Position numbers and translations under genes: made by a program
The notes under the pieces: model-generated
The model's database searches: none
Seen by the model: the letters and a program-made list of their open reading frames with translations, nothing else
What the model was told of the DNA's origin: nothing
Source: Desertimonas sp963732335
Lineage (GTDB): Bacteria; Actinomycetota; Acidimicrobiia; Acidimicrobiales; Ilumatobacteraceae
Direction: 5' to 3'
Length of the DNA stretch: 64,000 nucleotides
NCBI GenBank assembly: GCA_963732335.1
Contig: CAVSZO010000035.1
Coordinates: 1 to 64,000, forward strand
Shown here: one piece after another, positions 56,632 to 64,000 of the stretch
Numbering within the stretch: position 1 is the stretch's first letter
How the letters are laid out: the number at the start of each line of letters is the position of its first letter

Positions 56632-56724
56632 GGCGCGTCCCGGCGTGCTGCGTTTGAGTCCTGCCAACGCAACGGGACCTGTGCTGACAAGGCACGCCGG
56701 GTTGGCTCGCCACAGGAGCCCGGG

Positions 56725-56990
56725 TTACGGCGAGATCGTCGTGGTCGTGTTGAACTGGACGTTGTTGTCGGCGGGATGGTCGGTTCCACCGTGGTCGGTG
56801 GAGGCCGCTCGTTGCCGGATTCGATCGCCCGGAAGACGCCCCACGACCCGACCGCCAGAATCGCCAGCAGGGCGAGGAAGATCGTCCAGTTCTTGCCTGG
56901 ATGAACCGTCTCCTCCCGAGCCATCTGAGGGCTGGCTTGGCCGTCATGCTCGCCGGGCAACGGCGGACGTGGCGGTGCATCCAGGCTCAT
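56725..56990 (-). CDS. Small single-pass membrane protein of unknown function (one frameshift)
   Basis: ATG 56990: MSLDAPPRPPLPGEHDGQAS, a Pro-rich cytoplasmic tail, then one transmembrane helix (WTIFLALLAILAVGSWGVFR) and a short external tail. The tail reads IESGNERPPPTTVEPTIP and, after a frameshift near 56785, ADNNVQFNTTTTISP before TAA. About 88 residues. No family recognised. A longer frame continuing past 56725 is out-of-frame noise. Confidence 0.55.
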
Positions 56991-57065
56991 GAGACCTCCC
57001 GAGACGGTTCGCGTCGGCGGCGACAACCGTAGTCACCACGGAACTCGCACGGACCGCAGTCGGCA

Positions 57066-57299
57066 TTGCCGAACGAAGTCGCCGACGCTGTCGCAGACGT
57101 CGTTGGGCCGTCCGAACACGGATTCGCTTGCCCGTCCTGCCACGATGGTCATTCCGGTATGACAACGAAGGGAATGGCTGTGGCGGCGGCCCACTCAAGC
57201 GCAATCCAGCGCCACGCGGCGTTCGCCATTGGCATGAAGGCCCTCGCCGATGAGGAGAAGCAGAAGTACCTCTCGCAGCGTTGGCCTGGGGCAGCCTGA
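57066..57299 (+). CDS. Small protein with a CxxC...H motif, unknown function
   Basis: 77 residues from TTG 57066. EHGFACPSCHDGHSGMTTKG contains Cys-x-x-Cys-His and a further His, a possible zinc or heme-binding pattern. The rest is helical (AVAAAHSSAIQRHAAFAIGM, KALADEEKQKYLSQRWPGA). No family is recognised. The TTG start and short length leave some doubt that it is a gene. Confidence 0.4.
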   Translation: MPNEVADAVADVVGPSEHGFACPSCHDGHSGMTTKGMAVAAAHSSAIQRHAAFAIGMKALADEEKQKYLSQRWPGAA

Positions 57300-57310
57300 C
57301 GTCCATTCTC

Positions 57311-57514
57311 GTGCCGAACATCGTCCGCATCGCCGTGATCGCTCTTGGTTTCGCCGTATCCGCCGTGGCATTCGCTCTGTGGCTCGAAGGCGATCGAAAC
57401 GATCTCTCGGATGGGGTCGTCCTCCTCGGTGCAATCGCCTTGGCACTGATCCTTGTCGGCGCAGTGGCTACACCTGGACCGACCCGTCCCACGGTCCGCA
57501 GACGACGCAGGTGA
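57311..57514 (+). CDS. Small two-helix membrane protein, unknown function
   Basis: 67 residues from GTG 57311. Two hydrophobic helices (VRIAVIALGFAVSAVAFALW and GVVLLGAIALALILVGAVAT) are joined by a short loop with EGDRNDLSD, and the tail is basic (RPTVRRRRR), so both ends should face the cytoplasm. It sits just upstream of tRNA-Thr. No family recognised. Confidence 0.45.
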   Translation: MPNIVRIAVIALGFAVSAVAFALWLEGDRNDLSDGVVLLGAIALALILVGAVATPGPTRPTVRRRRR

Positions 57515-57585
57515 ACATCACGTCCGCCGTAGGCGAGCAGCGGTTTCGAGCCGTCTACCTGGGACGATAGCCTCGGTCGGCAAGC

Positions 57586-57661
57586 GCCGGGTTAGCTCAG
57601 TTGGTAGAGCACTTGACTTGTAATCATGAGGTCGTGGGTTCGATTCCCACACCCGGCTCCA
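57586..57661 (+). tRNA. tRNA-Thr(TGT)
   Basis: 76 bases with encoded CCA. The acceptor stem GCCGGGT/ACCCGGC, D-arm, anticodon loop CTTGTAA (anticodon TGT) and T-arm GTGGG-TTCGATT-CCCAC are all recognisable. One U-U mismatch is in the anticodon stem. The integrase of element 2 begins 111 bases past its 3' end, so it is the likely integration site. Confidence 0.95.
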
Positions 57662-57772
57662 GCGAAAGCCCAGCTAGATCGCATGTGGCGGGACGTTCAC
57701 AATCGCACATGAGGGTCTCGTGTCCACGGATTGTCCACGGATGGTCGCTGAAGCGCACTATCGTCGCCGTCC

Positions 57773-58911
57773 ATGAAGGGCGCCGTCCGCAGGCCCCGCA
57801 CCGCCGGTGGCACGTGGAGCTACCGCATCGACCTCGGCCTCGATAGCGAGGGACGCCGGCAGCAGAAGCAGGTCGGTGGCTTCCGCACGAAGAAGGACGC
57901 CCAAGCCGCCCTCAACGAGGCACTCGCCGGCTTGCAGCGGGGCACCTACGTGGCGCCGTCGCGCCAGACCGTTGCGGCGTTCCTCGAGCTGTGGATCGAC
58001 GGAGCACGATTCGGAGCTGGCGATCACGGCGTGGACCAACTACGGCGACATCATCCGTCGCTACATCGTTCCGCACCTCGGGTCGAAGCGGCTCGTCGAC
58101 CTCTCGCCACTGGACGTCAAGGCGTGGCACGCGGCGCTGCTCGATCACGGACGCATGGACGGCGGTGCGCTTGGCCGTCGCGTCGGTGCAGCTCGCCCAC
58201 CGGATACTGCATCGCGCTCTCGCCGACGCCGTGCGCTGGAACCTCATCCCGGCCAACCCGGCGTCCGGGGCGCGGGTGCCACGAGGCGAGCGCAAGGAGA
58301 TGAGGGTGTGGACCGCCGAGGAGGCGGCCACGTTCCTCGCCTCCGTCGCCGACGACCGCCTCGCGGCGCTGTGGATCCTCGCCCTGCACACCGGATTGCG
58401 GCGCGGCGAGCTCGCCGGCCTGCGCTGGAAGGACGTCGACCTCGATGCCGGAACGCTCACCGTCGCCCAGCAGCGCACCAACGCCAACCACGAAGTCGTC
58501 GTGTCGGTGCCGAAGTCGAAGAGCCAGCGACAGCTCGTGCTCGCGCCGGCCACCGTCGCCGCGCTGAGCCTTCACCGCAGACGCCAGCGCGCCGAGCGGC
58601 TCGCCCTCGGACCGGCGTGGACCGACACCGGCTACGTGTTCGTCGACGAGGCCGGCCAGCCCTATCACCCGCAGCGCTACCTCCCGATGTTCCACACCGC
58701 GTGTGAGCGTGCCGGCCTCCCGAAGATCCGCTTGCACGACGTTCGCCACACGATGGCAACGCTCGCGCTCCAGGCAGGCGTCCACCCGAAGGTCGTCCAG
58801 GAGCAGCTCGGCCACTCGGCGATCAACGTGACGATGGACGTCTACTCGCACGTGCCGCAGGCCGTGCGGCGGGAGAGCGCGAGCAAGATCGCCGGCCTGT
58901 TCGGCGGATGA
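57773..58911 (+). CDS. Tyrosine site-specific integrase (frameshifted)
   Basis: ATG 57773. Arm-binding AP2-like domain: GTWSYRIDLGLDSEGRRQQK, FRTKKDAQAALNEALAGLQR. Core-binding domain in other frames: AAFLELWIDGA, ELAITAWTNYGDIIRRYIVP, LVDLSPLDVKAWHAALLDHG. Catalytic domain: Arg in LHTGLRRGELAGLRWKDVDL, His-x-x-Arg in IRLHDVRHTMATLALQAGVH, His in VVQEQLGHSAINVTMDVYSH, which also carries the Tyr nucleophile. Ends RESASKIAGLFGG. Frameshifts near 58010 and 58160. It is clearly distinct from the integrase of element 1. Confidence 0.9.
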
Positions 58912-59246
58912 GCTGGATGACCATCGACCTGCGGGAGAGCATGTGCCAGATGACGCACATGGGGCGCGGTGAGCTCCTCGCAGCGCTCGTCAGATGAGCA
59001 TCGAGTTCCGATGCTGGCAGGTCCTCGCTTCGACGTCGGCACGGACTGCCGACGTAGCGTCGGACCATGCCGAGGTCGCTTGTCCGCTATCGGCAGCTAC
59101 GCTGTCCCGTTCGGCACGACGCCTGGATTGCCGGCGACGCAGGTGTCCGCACTCTCGATCGTCTACCTGCATCGACGCTCGACGTGGCAGCTCGCCCGCC
59201 GACCGTCCCGACCGGGCCGCTTTCAGCGGTGTGAGCGCACGACAAT
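58912..59246. other. Gene-poor stretch in element 2
   Basis: Open frames here are Ser/Arg/Cys-rich and lack motifs. The 84-residue frame from 58994 has a composition typical of shadow frames in GC-rich DNA. Nothing else is recognised. Confidence 0.4.
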
Positions 59247-59259
59247 GACGGCTGAAGTG

Positions 59260-59506
59260 CGAGGACGGAACGCTGATCTGGACACGGATCGACTTCCAGT
59301 CCGACGGTACGCGCTGAGCACCGCCCTCGGAACACCTCGCATCTGGTCGGTGTCGAGCCGGCTGGTATCTCCTGTCGGTACGATGACGCCGAGCTCGCCG
59401 TCGCCCGCATCGTGTCGGTGGATCCGGACGGGGTCGTAGAGATTCGGGTGCTCCGGGCCCCGCGGCCGAACATCTCCACCTCGTCGGCACGTCGAGCGCC
59501 GCCTGA
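59260..59506 (+). CDS. Small element-encoded protein, paralogue A (frameshifted)
   Basis: Reconstructed small protein beginning near GTG 59260 (VRGRN in one frame; KCEDGTLIWTRIDFQSDG in the other) and ending in AELAVARIVSVDPDGVVEIR with GPAAEHLHLVGTSSAA before TGA 59504-59506. The same beginning and ending recur in the ORF at 60048-60311, so the two are paralogues. Family unknown. The 3' half is acidic with beta-strand character. It is followed 17 bases later by another small gene. Start and frame are uncertain because of at least two shifts. Confidence 0.5.
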
Positions 59507-59523
59507 GACTGCCGACGCTGCCG

Positions 59524-59730
59524 ATGGCGACGCTGATCCTGAAGACCGAGATCCCGGTCGAGTTCGACACGATCGTCGACCGACGAACCGTCGTGCACGA
59601 GCTCGCGCTCGAAGGTGACGAAGATCTGCAAGTGGGTGATCACGTGGCCCTCGTCAATGACGGCGTATCGATCGTCGCCGTCGTGACCACCATCGACGAC
59701 AGTGGCTACATCCACCTCGCGCTGCGCTGA
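59524..59730 (+). CDS. Small beta-rich protein of element 2, unknown function
   Basis: Intact 68-residue ORF from ATG 59524: ATLILKTEIPVEFDTIVDRR, TVVHELALEGDEDLQVGDHV, ALVNDGVSIVAVVTTIDDSG and YIHLALR. Alternating hydrophobic pattern suggests a small beta barrel. It is acidic, with no membrane segment. It lies between the two paralogous small ORFs. I do not recognise a family; an anti-restriction or regulatory role would only be a guess. Confidence 0.5.
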   Translation: MATLILKTEIPVEFDTIVDRRTVVHELALEGDEDLQVGDHVALVNDGVSIVAVVTTIDDSGYIHLALR

Positions 59731-59851
59731 CGAGGACGCGACCCAGACCCAGCTCGGCGATCCAGACGGACTTCGCCTGGAAGAGGTTCGGTAGCGTGAA
59801 GACCGTGAGGCAGGTGTTCGACCGGGCGAGTTCAATGCGCTCTTCGTCGAC

Positions 59852-60055
59852 ATGGAGGCGCCGACAAGCGACGACGTATCGATCACCACGGACGGTCGAC
59901 GACTCGACAGCGTCGAGGCGGTGATGGGCTTCGTCGAAGAGGTCGAGCGCCGACCGAGTCAAGGACCGCCGAACGCGGCCCGAGCTCGAGCGATGCGGGA
60001 CGACCCGGGCGCTCGCCGCCTGAACCGAGAGCGACAATGGGGACGTGATGTGTGA
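59852..60055 (+). CDS. Small hydrophilic protein of element 2, unknown function
   Basis: 67 residues from ATG 59852: EAPTSDDVSITTDGRRLDSV, EAVMGFVEEVERRPSQGPPN and ARARAMRDDPGARRLNREWG-like tail. Composition is acidic first, then basic. The stop TGA (60053-60055) overlaps the ATG of the next small ORF, which supports both as genes. It may begin further upstream in another frame. No family recognised. Confidence 0.45.
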   Translation: MEAPTSDDVSITTDGRRLDSVEAVMGFVEEVERRPSQGPPNAARARAMRDDPGARRLNRERQWGRDV

Positions 60056-60311
60056 CGACGGACACGCTGAGTGGGACCTGTGGATCGACTTCCAGGCGCC
60101 ACGACGGGACGGCTCACTCCGGCCCTCGGTTAACACGCTCGCCACGCCGACGATGTGTCAGCTGGCAGATATCTCCTTGTGGCAGCGAGTGACTCCGAAC
60201 TCGCTGTCGCCCGCATCGTGTCGGTGGATCCGGACGGAGTCGTCCAGACTCGCGCTTCCGGGCCCTGCCGCCGAACACCTCCACCTCGTCAGCACGTCGA
60301 GTACCGCCTGA
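60048..60311 (+). CDS. Small element-encoded protein, paralogue B (frameshifted)
   Basis: ATG 60048: MCDDGHAEWDLWIDFQA. After shifts near 60100 and 60235 it reads GRYLLVAASDSELAVARIVS, VDPDGVVQTR and PGPAAEHLHLVSTSSTA before TGA 60309-60311. This repeats the start (C-DDG, W, IDFQ) and end (ELAVARIVSVDPDGVV, GPAAEHLHLV) of the ORF at 59260-59506. The full-length protein would have about 88 residues. Family unknown. Confidence 0.5.
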   Translation: MCDDGHAEWDLWIDFQAPRRDGSLRPSVNTLATPTMCQLADISLWQRVTPNSLSPASCRWIRTESSRLALPGPAAEHLHLVSTSSTA

Positions 60312-60523
60312 GGTCTCCGAGGGCTTCGCGCGGGCGCTCGCCCTGGCGCATCCGAGTATGCGTTCGCACGCCGACGGTGCGAATGCGCCCGACCGCTCGT
60401 CGACTGCCGTGACATTGGTCACATCGCATGCGGGATGAGGAGACACCAGCGGTCACCGACACCGGCGGACAACGGCGGACACGCACGCAAGCCCGCCACG
60501 GCGATGGCTGCGAAATGAAGCTC

Positions 60524-60552
60524 TTGCAGGGAGAACAACAGTCGTGTAGTTA
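60524..60552 (+). promoter_or_regulatory. Upstream copy of the leaderless promoter
   Basis: -35 TTGCAG (60524-60529), 17-base spacer, -10 TAGTTA (60547-60552), ATG at 60558. Transcripts would start at or next to the ATG. The frame it opens continues without a stop to 61034, in frame with the C-terminal part of the HTH protein. Confidence 0.6.
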
Positions 60553-60652
60553 GTCATATGACTGTCTACCAGCGGTTGAGGAGTCTTGGCGGAACTCCCG
60601 GTACAACTGACGTGGAGGACGCGGCGCGGGTCCTTGCCCGGAAATGTGGGTC

Positions 60653-60681
60653 TTGCAGGACTAACAACATCGGTGTAGTTA
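60653..60681 (+). promoter_or_regulatory. Downstream copy of the leaderless promoter of the HTH gene
   Basis: -35 TTGCAG (60653-60658), 17-base spacer, -10 TAGTTA (60676-60681), ATG at 60688. It aligns base for base over most of its length with the copy at 60524 and with the promoter of the element 1 homologue at 6145-6174. Confidence 0.65.
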
Positions 60682-60687
60682 GCACCT

Positions 60688-61034
60688 ATGGCTGTCGTTA
60701 CGGCGGTTGTGGAGTCACTGGCCGACCTGCCCGTACTGTTGACTGTCGAAGAGGCGGCCGCGTGATCCGCATCAGCCGAACGCTGGCGTACGACATGGTC
60801 GGCCGCTACGAAGCCAGTGGCGGCACCGACGGTCTGCCGGCGATTCGAGTCAGCGGCTGCCTGCGAGTGCCGAAGTGGGCGCTCGCCGAGTGGATCTCGA
60901 CGGGCAGGGTCGTGTGCCTCATTCCGCAGTCGGTCGAGGGCGAAGGCGCGCCCGGCGTGGATGAGGAGGCGCGCACGTCGCCGCGTCGTCCGCGCGTCGT
61001 CAGTCGGCAGCTCAGTCTCTTGGCGCCGAGCTGA
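60688..61034 (+). CDS. Excisionase-like HTH regulator of element 2 (one frameshift)
   Basis: ATG 60688: VVESLADLPVLLTVEEAAA, then a frameshift at about 60762, continuing VIRISRTLAYDMVGRYEASG with GLPAIRVSGCLRVPKWALAE and WISTG. This is the excisionase/AlpA-type winged HTH, with the LLTVEEAA core and the IRV-R-VP wing. The last 45 residues are Pro/Arg-rich and end RQLSLLAPS. About 115 residues, like its homologues at 6448-6813 and 5852-6139. An alternative frame from ATG 60558 reaches the same C-terminus without a shift but lacks the first helix of the HTH. It probably controls excision or the relaxase 100 bases downstream. Confidence 0.7.
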
Positions 61035-61135
61035 GGAGATCTCCCGTGACGTCCCACTCTTCTCCTCGTCCGATCGGTTCTGCAGACAGGTGCCCGAGAT
61101 CGGGCGCGACATCGGACGCGGCGTCTGATGCTCGG

Positions 61136-64000
61136 GTGACCACGATCTATGCGTCGACGGCGTCGAAGTCGGCGGACTACTACACGAAGTATCTGACTGG
61201 CGCTCCGGGCGAAGTGCCAGGAGTGTGGTCGGGTAGCCAGGCGGAGGGCTTCGGACTGTCGGGTGAGGTCGACACCGAGTCGTTGACGCGCTTGTTGGAG
61301 GGCCGTGACCCGGATTTCGGGGACACGGCTGGGCCGAGCCCTCGTCGACCGCGTCACCGCCGATGGCCGGGTGGTGAAGGCGGTGTCGGGGTTCGATGCG
61401 ACGTTCTCGGCGCCGAAGTCGGTGAGCGTGTTGTGGGCGCTGACCGGCGACGAACGGTTCCTTGAAGCCCACGACGTCGCGGTCGCCGCAGCGCTGAACC
61501 ATCTCGAGCGCTTCGGGTCGACGACGCGGAAGCGTTGCAACGGCGGCCGGCTGCATCCTGGACACCAACGGGTTGACGGCCGCCGTGTTCCGCCAGACGA
61601 CGTCACGGGCTGACGATCCCCAGATCCATACCCATACGGTGGTCTCGGCGAAGGTGCAGACACCCGACGGCCACTGGTGGGCGCTCGACGCCAGGTACTT
61701 GAAGCGGCTTCCAGCGAATGCTCGGCGGCCTGTATCAGTCGGTGCTGCGCAACGAGCTGACCCACCGTCTCGGCGTCGAGTGGGCGCCGATCGTCAACGG
61801 CCAGGCCGAGATCGCCGGCGTCCCCGCCGAGCTGATCGCGGTGTTCTCCAAGCGCGCCGCCGACATCAAGCGCGCGCTCGACCGTGGAGCTCGACGAGTT
61901 CCGTCACCGTGAGGGCCGCGACCCGTCACCGAAGGAACGCGCCGCCCTGGAGCGTGAAGCCTCGGCCGATACCCGGGGCCGCAAGTCCGGGCTCGGTGTC
62001 GCCGATCTGGCGACACGGTGGCAGGGCGAGGCGGCAGAGGCCGGTTGGACCGTCGAACAGCTCGTCGAGGGCGTTCAACGCGCCGCTGCCGATCGTTCCC
62101 CGACGGACTCGCTGACCGTCACCGAGGTCGTCGAGGCGGTGTCGTCGGAGCATTCGTCGTGGGGCAGGCCCGATGTCATGCAGGCGATCTGTGACCTGCA
62201 CCGTCCCGTGTCGCAGATGTCGGGACACCGCTGGGCAGCGGCGATCGAACACGCCGCCGACCGGGTGCTCGAACGCTGCGTCGACTTGGACCCGCCCGAC
62301 GCGACGCAGCGTCGAGAATCTGACGGTCGCTCGCTGTGGATCGAGCCAACGGCGCCGAGGTTCACCTCCGAAGCGGTGCTCGTCGAAGAGGAGCGGATTC
62401 TCACTTGGGCGATCGATGCTCAAGCCGATCCGGCTTCACCGTCGAGGACCGTCGAGCGGGCTGGCCTCGATGTGTTGCAGGGCGACGCAGCAGCCTCGGT
62501 GGCCGGCGACGACCGTCTCGTGTTGGTGGTCGGCCCGGCCGGTGCCGGCAAGACGCGGATGCTCGCCGCCGCCGTCAACGACCTGCACGCCCAACATCGT
62601 GCCGTGTTCGGTGTCGCCCCGACGGCGAAAGCGGCCCGGGTACTTGAACGGGACACCGGTATGCGCGCCGACACCGTCGCCAAACTGCTCCACGAGTGGC
62701 AGCGCCCCGACCGGCCGCCACTGCCCGAGTACCGGCTCGGCCGCGGGCGACACGTCGTCGTCGACGAGGCCGGGATGGTGTCGACGCCGGCGCTGCATCA
62801 ACTCGTGAGTCTCGCCGAGGCGAACCAGTGGCGCCTCGTCCTGGTTGGTGACCACCGCCAGTTGCAAGCCGTCGGCCGTGGCGGCCTGTTCGCCGAGCTG
62901 TGCGCCAACGGCCGAGTCGACCAACTCGAACGCCTCCACCGCTTCAAACACGACTGGGAGGCTGCCGCGTCGCTGCAACTGCGATCCGGTGATCCCCGCG
63001 CCCTCGACGCCTACGAAGCCCACGACCGGATCATCCCCGGCACACTCGACGATCACCTCGCCGCGATCGGCGACATGTGGATCGAGCACCACGCAGCGCG
63101 GCGTCACCGTCGCCCTCGTCGCCTCCACGAATGATCATGTCGACGCCATCAATGGCGCCGTCCAAGCCGCCCGAGTCGCCGCCGGACAGCTCAACCCTGA
63201 CATCGCCGCGGCGATCGCCGGCGGAGAGTGCGCTCACGTCGGTGACGTTGTCGCCACCCGCCGCAACGACCGCACCCTCGTCACGTCGGCCGGCGAGCCT
63301 GTGCGCAACCGGGAGACGTGGACCGTCACGGCGATCGGGACCGATGGTTCGTTGACCGTGGCCCGTGAACAGGGACACGGCACCGTCACCCTGCCCGCCG
63401 ACTACGCCCACGACCACGTCAGGTTGGGCTACGCGGCGACCGAGCACGGCTACCAGTCCGACACCGTCGACCACAGCGTCTCGCTCGTCTCTGCGGTGAC
63501 GACCCGCCGAGGCCTGTACGTCGCCGCCACCCGCGGCCGCGACGAGAACCTGCTCTGCGTGGTCACCGACAGCACCGACGTCGCCGAAGCCAGAGACACC
63601 CTCGAGACGATCCTCGCCTTCGACCGCGCCGACATCCCCGCCGTCACCCAACGCCGCGCCCTCGCCCACCAACAACCGGCCGAGGCGTGGCGACAACCGT
63701 CCGCCGCCGACGGGCGCTGTGTCGTCCCCGAGTGGTTCGAACCACTCCTCGCCGACCTTCGCGGCGACCTCAACGTCGCCGAGCAGGCAGTGACGGACAG
63801 TGAGATCGAGCGGGCTCGTCTTGCGGCCTCGGCCGCCGCGGCGCGACGCGACCTCGCCCGTATCGAGGCAGCGACCGCGCCGGCTCGTGAGCAACTCGCC
63901 GCCGCCACGGGACGCGCCGATCAGGCGCGGTGGCAGCACACCGACGCACAACGCCGCCTCGACGCGACCGGGTTGCGCGGGCGACGGGCCGCCCGCCACG
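61136..64000 (+). CDS. MobF-family relaxase with RecD-like helicase domain (3' end outside the window, frameshifted)
   Basis: GTG 61136: VTTIYASTASKSADYYTKYL with the catalytic Tyr candidates, TGAPGEVPGVWSGSQAEGFG, FDATFSAPKSVSVLWALTGD, and the three-His metal motif in DDPQIHTHTVVSAKVQTPDG. From 61884 one open frame of 416 residues covers the helicase N-half: LVLVVGPAGAGKTRMLAAAV (Walker A), RHVVVDEAGMVSTPALHQLV (Walker B), LVLVGDHRQLQAVGRGGLFA. After a shift near 63105 it continues through YAATEHGYQSDTVDHSVSLV and GLYVAATRGRDENLLCVVTD. The window ends in the coil-prone C-terminal part. Frameshifts also near 61320, 61560, 61720 and 61880. Sister gene at 2452-5751. Confidence 0.88.

Larger units (their letters stand above)
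60521..60720 (+). repeat. Imperfect tandem duplication of the HTH promoter and gene start
   Basis: Two copies 129-130 bases apart, at about 60521-60587 and 60650-60717. Both carry CTTGCAGG, AACAACA, GTGTAGTTAG, ATG, CTGTC, GCGGTTG and GGAGTC in the same order. So promoter, start codon and first codons are all duplicated. Confidence 0.85.
57662..64000 (+). mobile_element. Integrative mobilizable element 2 (MobF type) at tRNA-Thr, cut by the window end
   Basis: Begins at tRNA-Thr(TGT), with a tyrosine integrase, several small proteins, an HTH regulator with duplicated promoter and a MobF relaxase-helicase, all on the plus strand. The layout mirrors element 1 (integrase, cargo, HTH, relaxase), and the relaxases are near-identical over most of their length. 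The integrases are different proteins matched to different tRNAs, so integration modules were exchanged. The distal end and att repeat lie outside the window. Confidence 0.75.

Noticed and set aside
58994..59248. An 84-residue frame after the integrase of element 2
   Set aside because: Ser/Arg/Cys-rich with no folded-protein character or convincing ribosome-binding site.

Overview
This window is a high-GC chromosomal segment from an actinomycete. The lineage is probably Acidimicrobiia (Ilumatobacter or Microthrix-like), which is inferred from several traits together: strong G/C third-position bias, many GTG starts, F420-type oxidoreductases (LLM and PPOX families), Thr/Ala-rich secreted-protein linkers, a Streptomyces-type xylose isomerase and leucine/valine dehydrogenase. 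No rRNA or other decisive marker is present. About thirty genes carry one or more apparent frameshifts while their protein sequence stays conserved on both sides. The simplest reading is uncorrected indels in a long-read assembly, not mass gene decay, so most broken genes are annotated here as one reconstructed CDS.

Layout. 1-2037: end of an aromatic-catabolism cluster (MhpA-like FAD monooxygenase, fumarylacetoacetate hydrolase family enzyme, truncated F420/FMN PPOX protein). About 2036-9092: integrative mobilizable element 1 on the minus strand, ending at tRNA-Lys(TTT). It holds a tyrosine integrase, an HNH endonuclease with a small partner, two excisionase-like HTH proteins and a MobF relaxase-helicase. 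9240-12503: secreted serine hydrolase, LLM oxidoreductase and a secreted protein with an almost identical internal duplication. 12544-16974: acyl-CoA carboxylase beta subunit, HMG-CoA lyase-like enzyme and acetoacetyl-CoA synthetase (leucine or ketone-body route). 17071-24381: sugar uptake and use (Tat-exported binding protein, permease, single-domain ATPase, GntR regulator, Gfo/Idh/MocA dehydrogenase, facing XylA and a ROK repressor). 24427-29509: LysR regulator, leucine/valine dehydrogenase, a secreted protein, enoyl-CoA hydratase-like protein and an unknown conserved protein. 29815-31095: an IS481-type insertion sequence. 31286-35644: a very large FHA plus FtsK/SpoIIIE ATPase resembling type VII secretion EccC/EssC motors. 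35548-39617: ABC-2 exporter, N-carbamoyl-D-amino acid hydrolase and a CDF transporter. 39803-44719: fused xanthine-dehydrogenase-like molybdoenzyme, CapA-like lipoprotein and SsnA-like amidohydrolase. 45203-51714: LLM oxidoreductase, an osmoprotectant importer with a double permease, and a second ABC-2 exporter. 51754-57514: Crp/Fnr regulator, ispD, ispF, rlmB, PPOX, DUF4395, COG4315 and small proteins. 57586-64000: tRNA-Thr(TGT) and integrative element 2 on the plus strand, with integrase, small paralogous ORFs, an HTH regulator and a relaxase that runs off the window.

The most distinctive structure is the pair of related MobF elements. They sit in opposite orientation at tRNA genes on the two sides of a roughly 48 kb chromosomal core, share near-identical relaxase-helicase sequence, and share a leaderless promoter for their HTH regulator. 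The second theme is intergenic palindromes: at least two sequence families each occur twice at gene ends or between genes, as REP-type repeats or shared terminators would.
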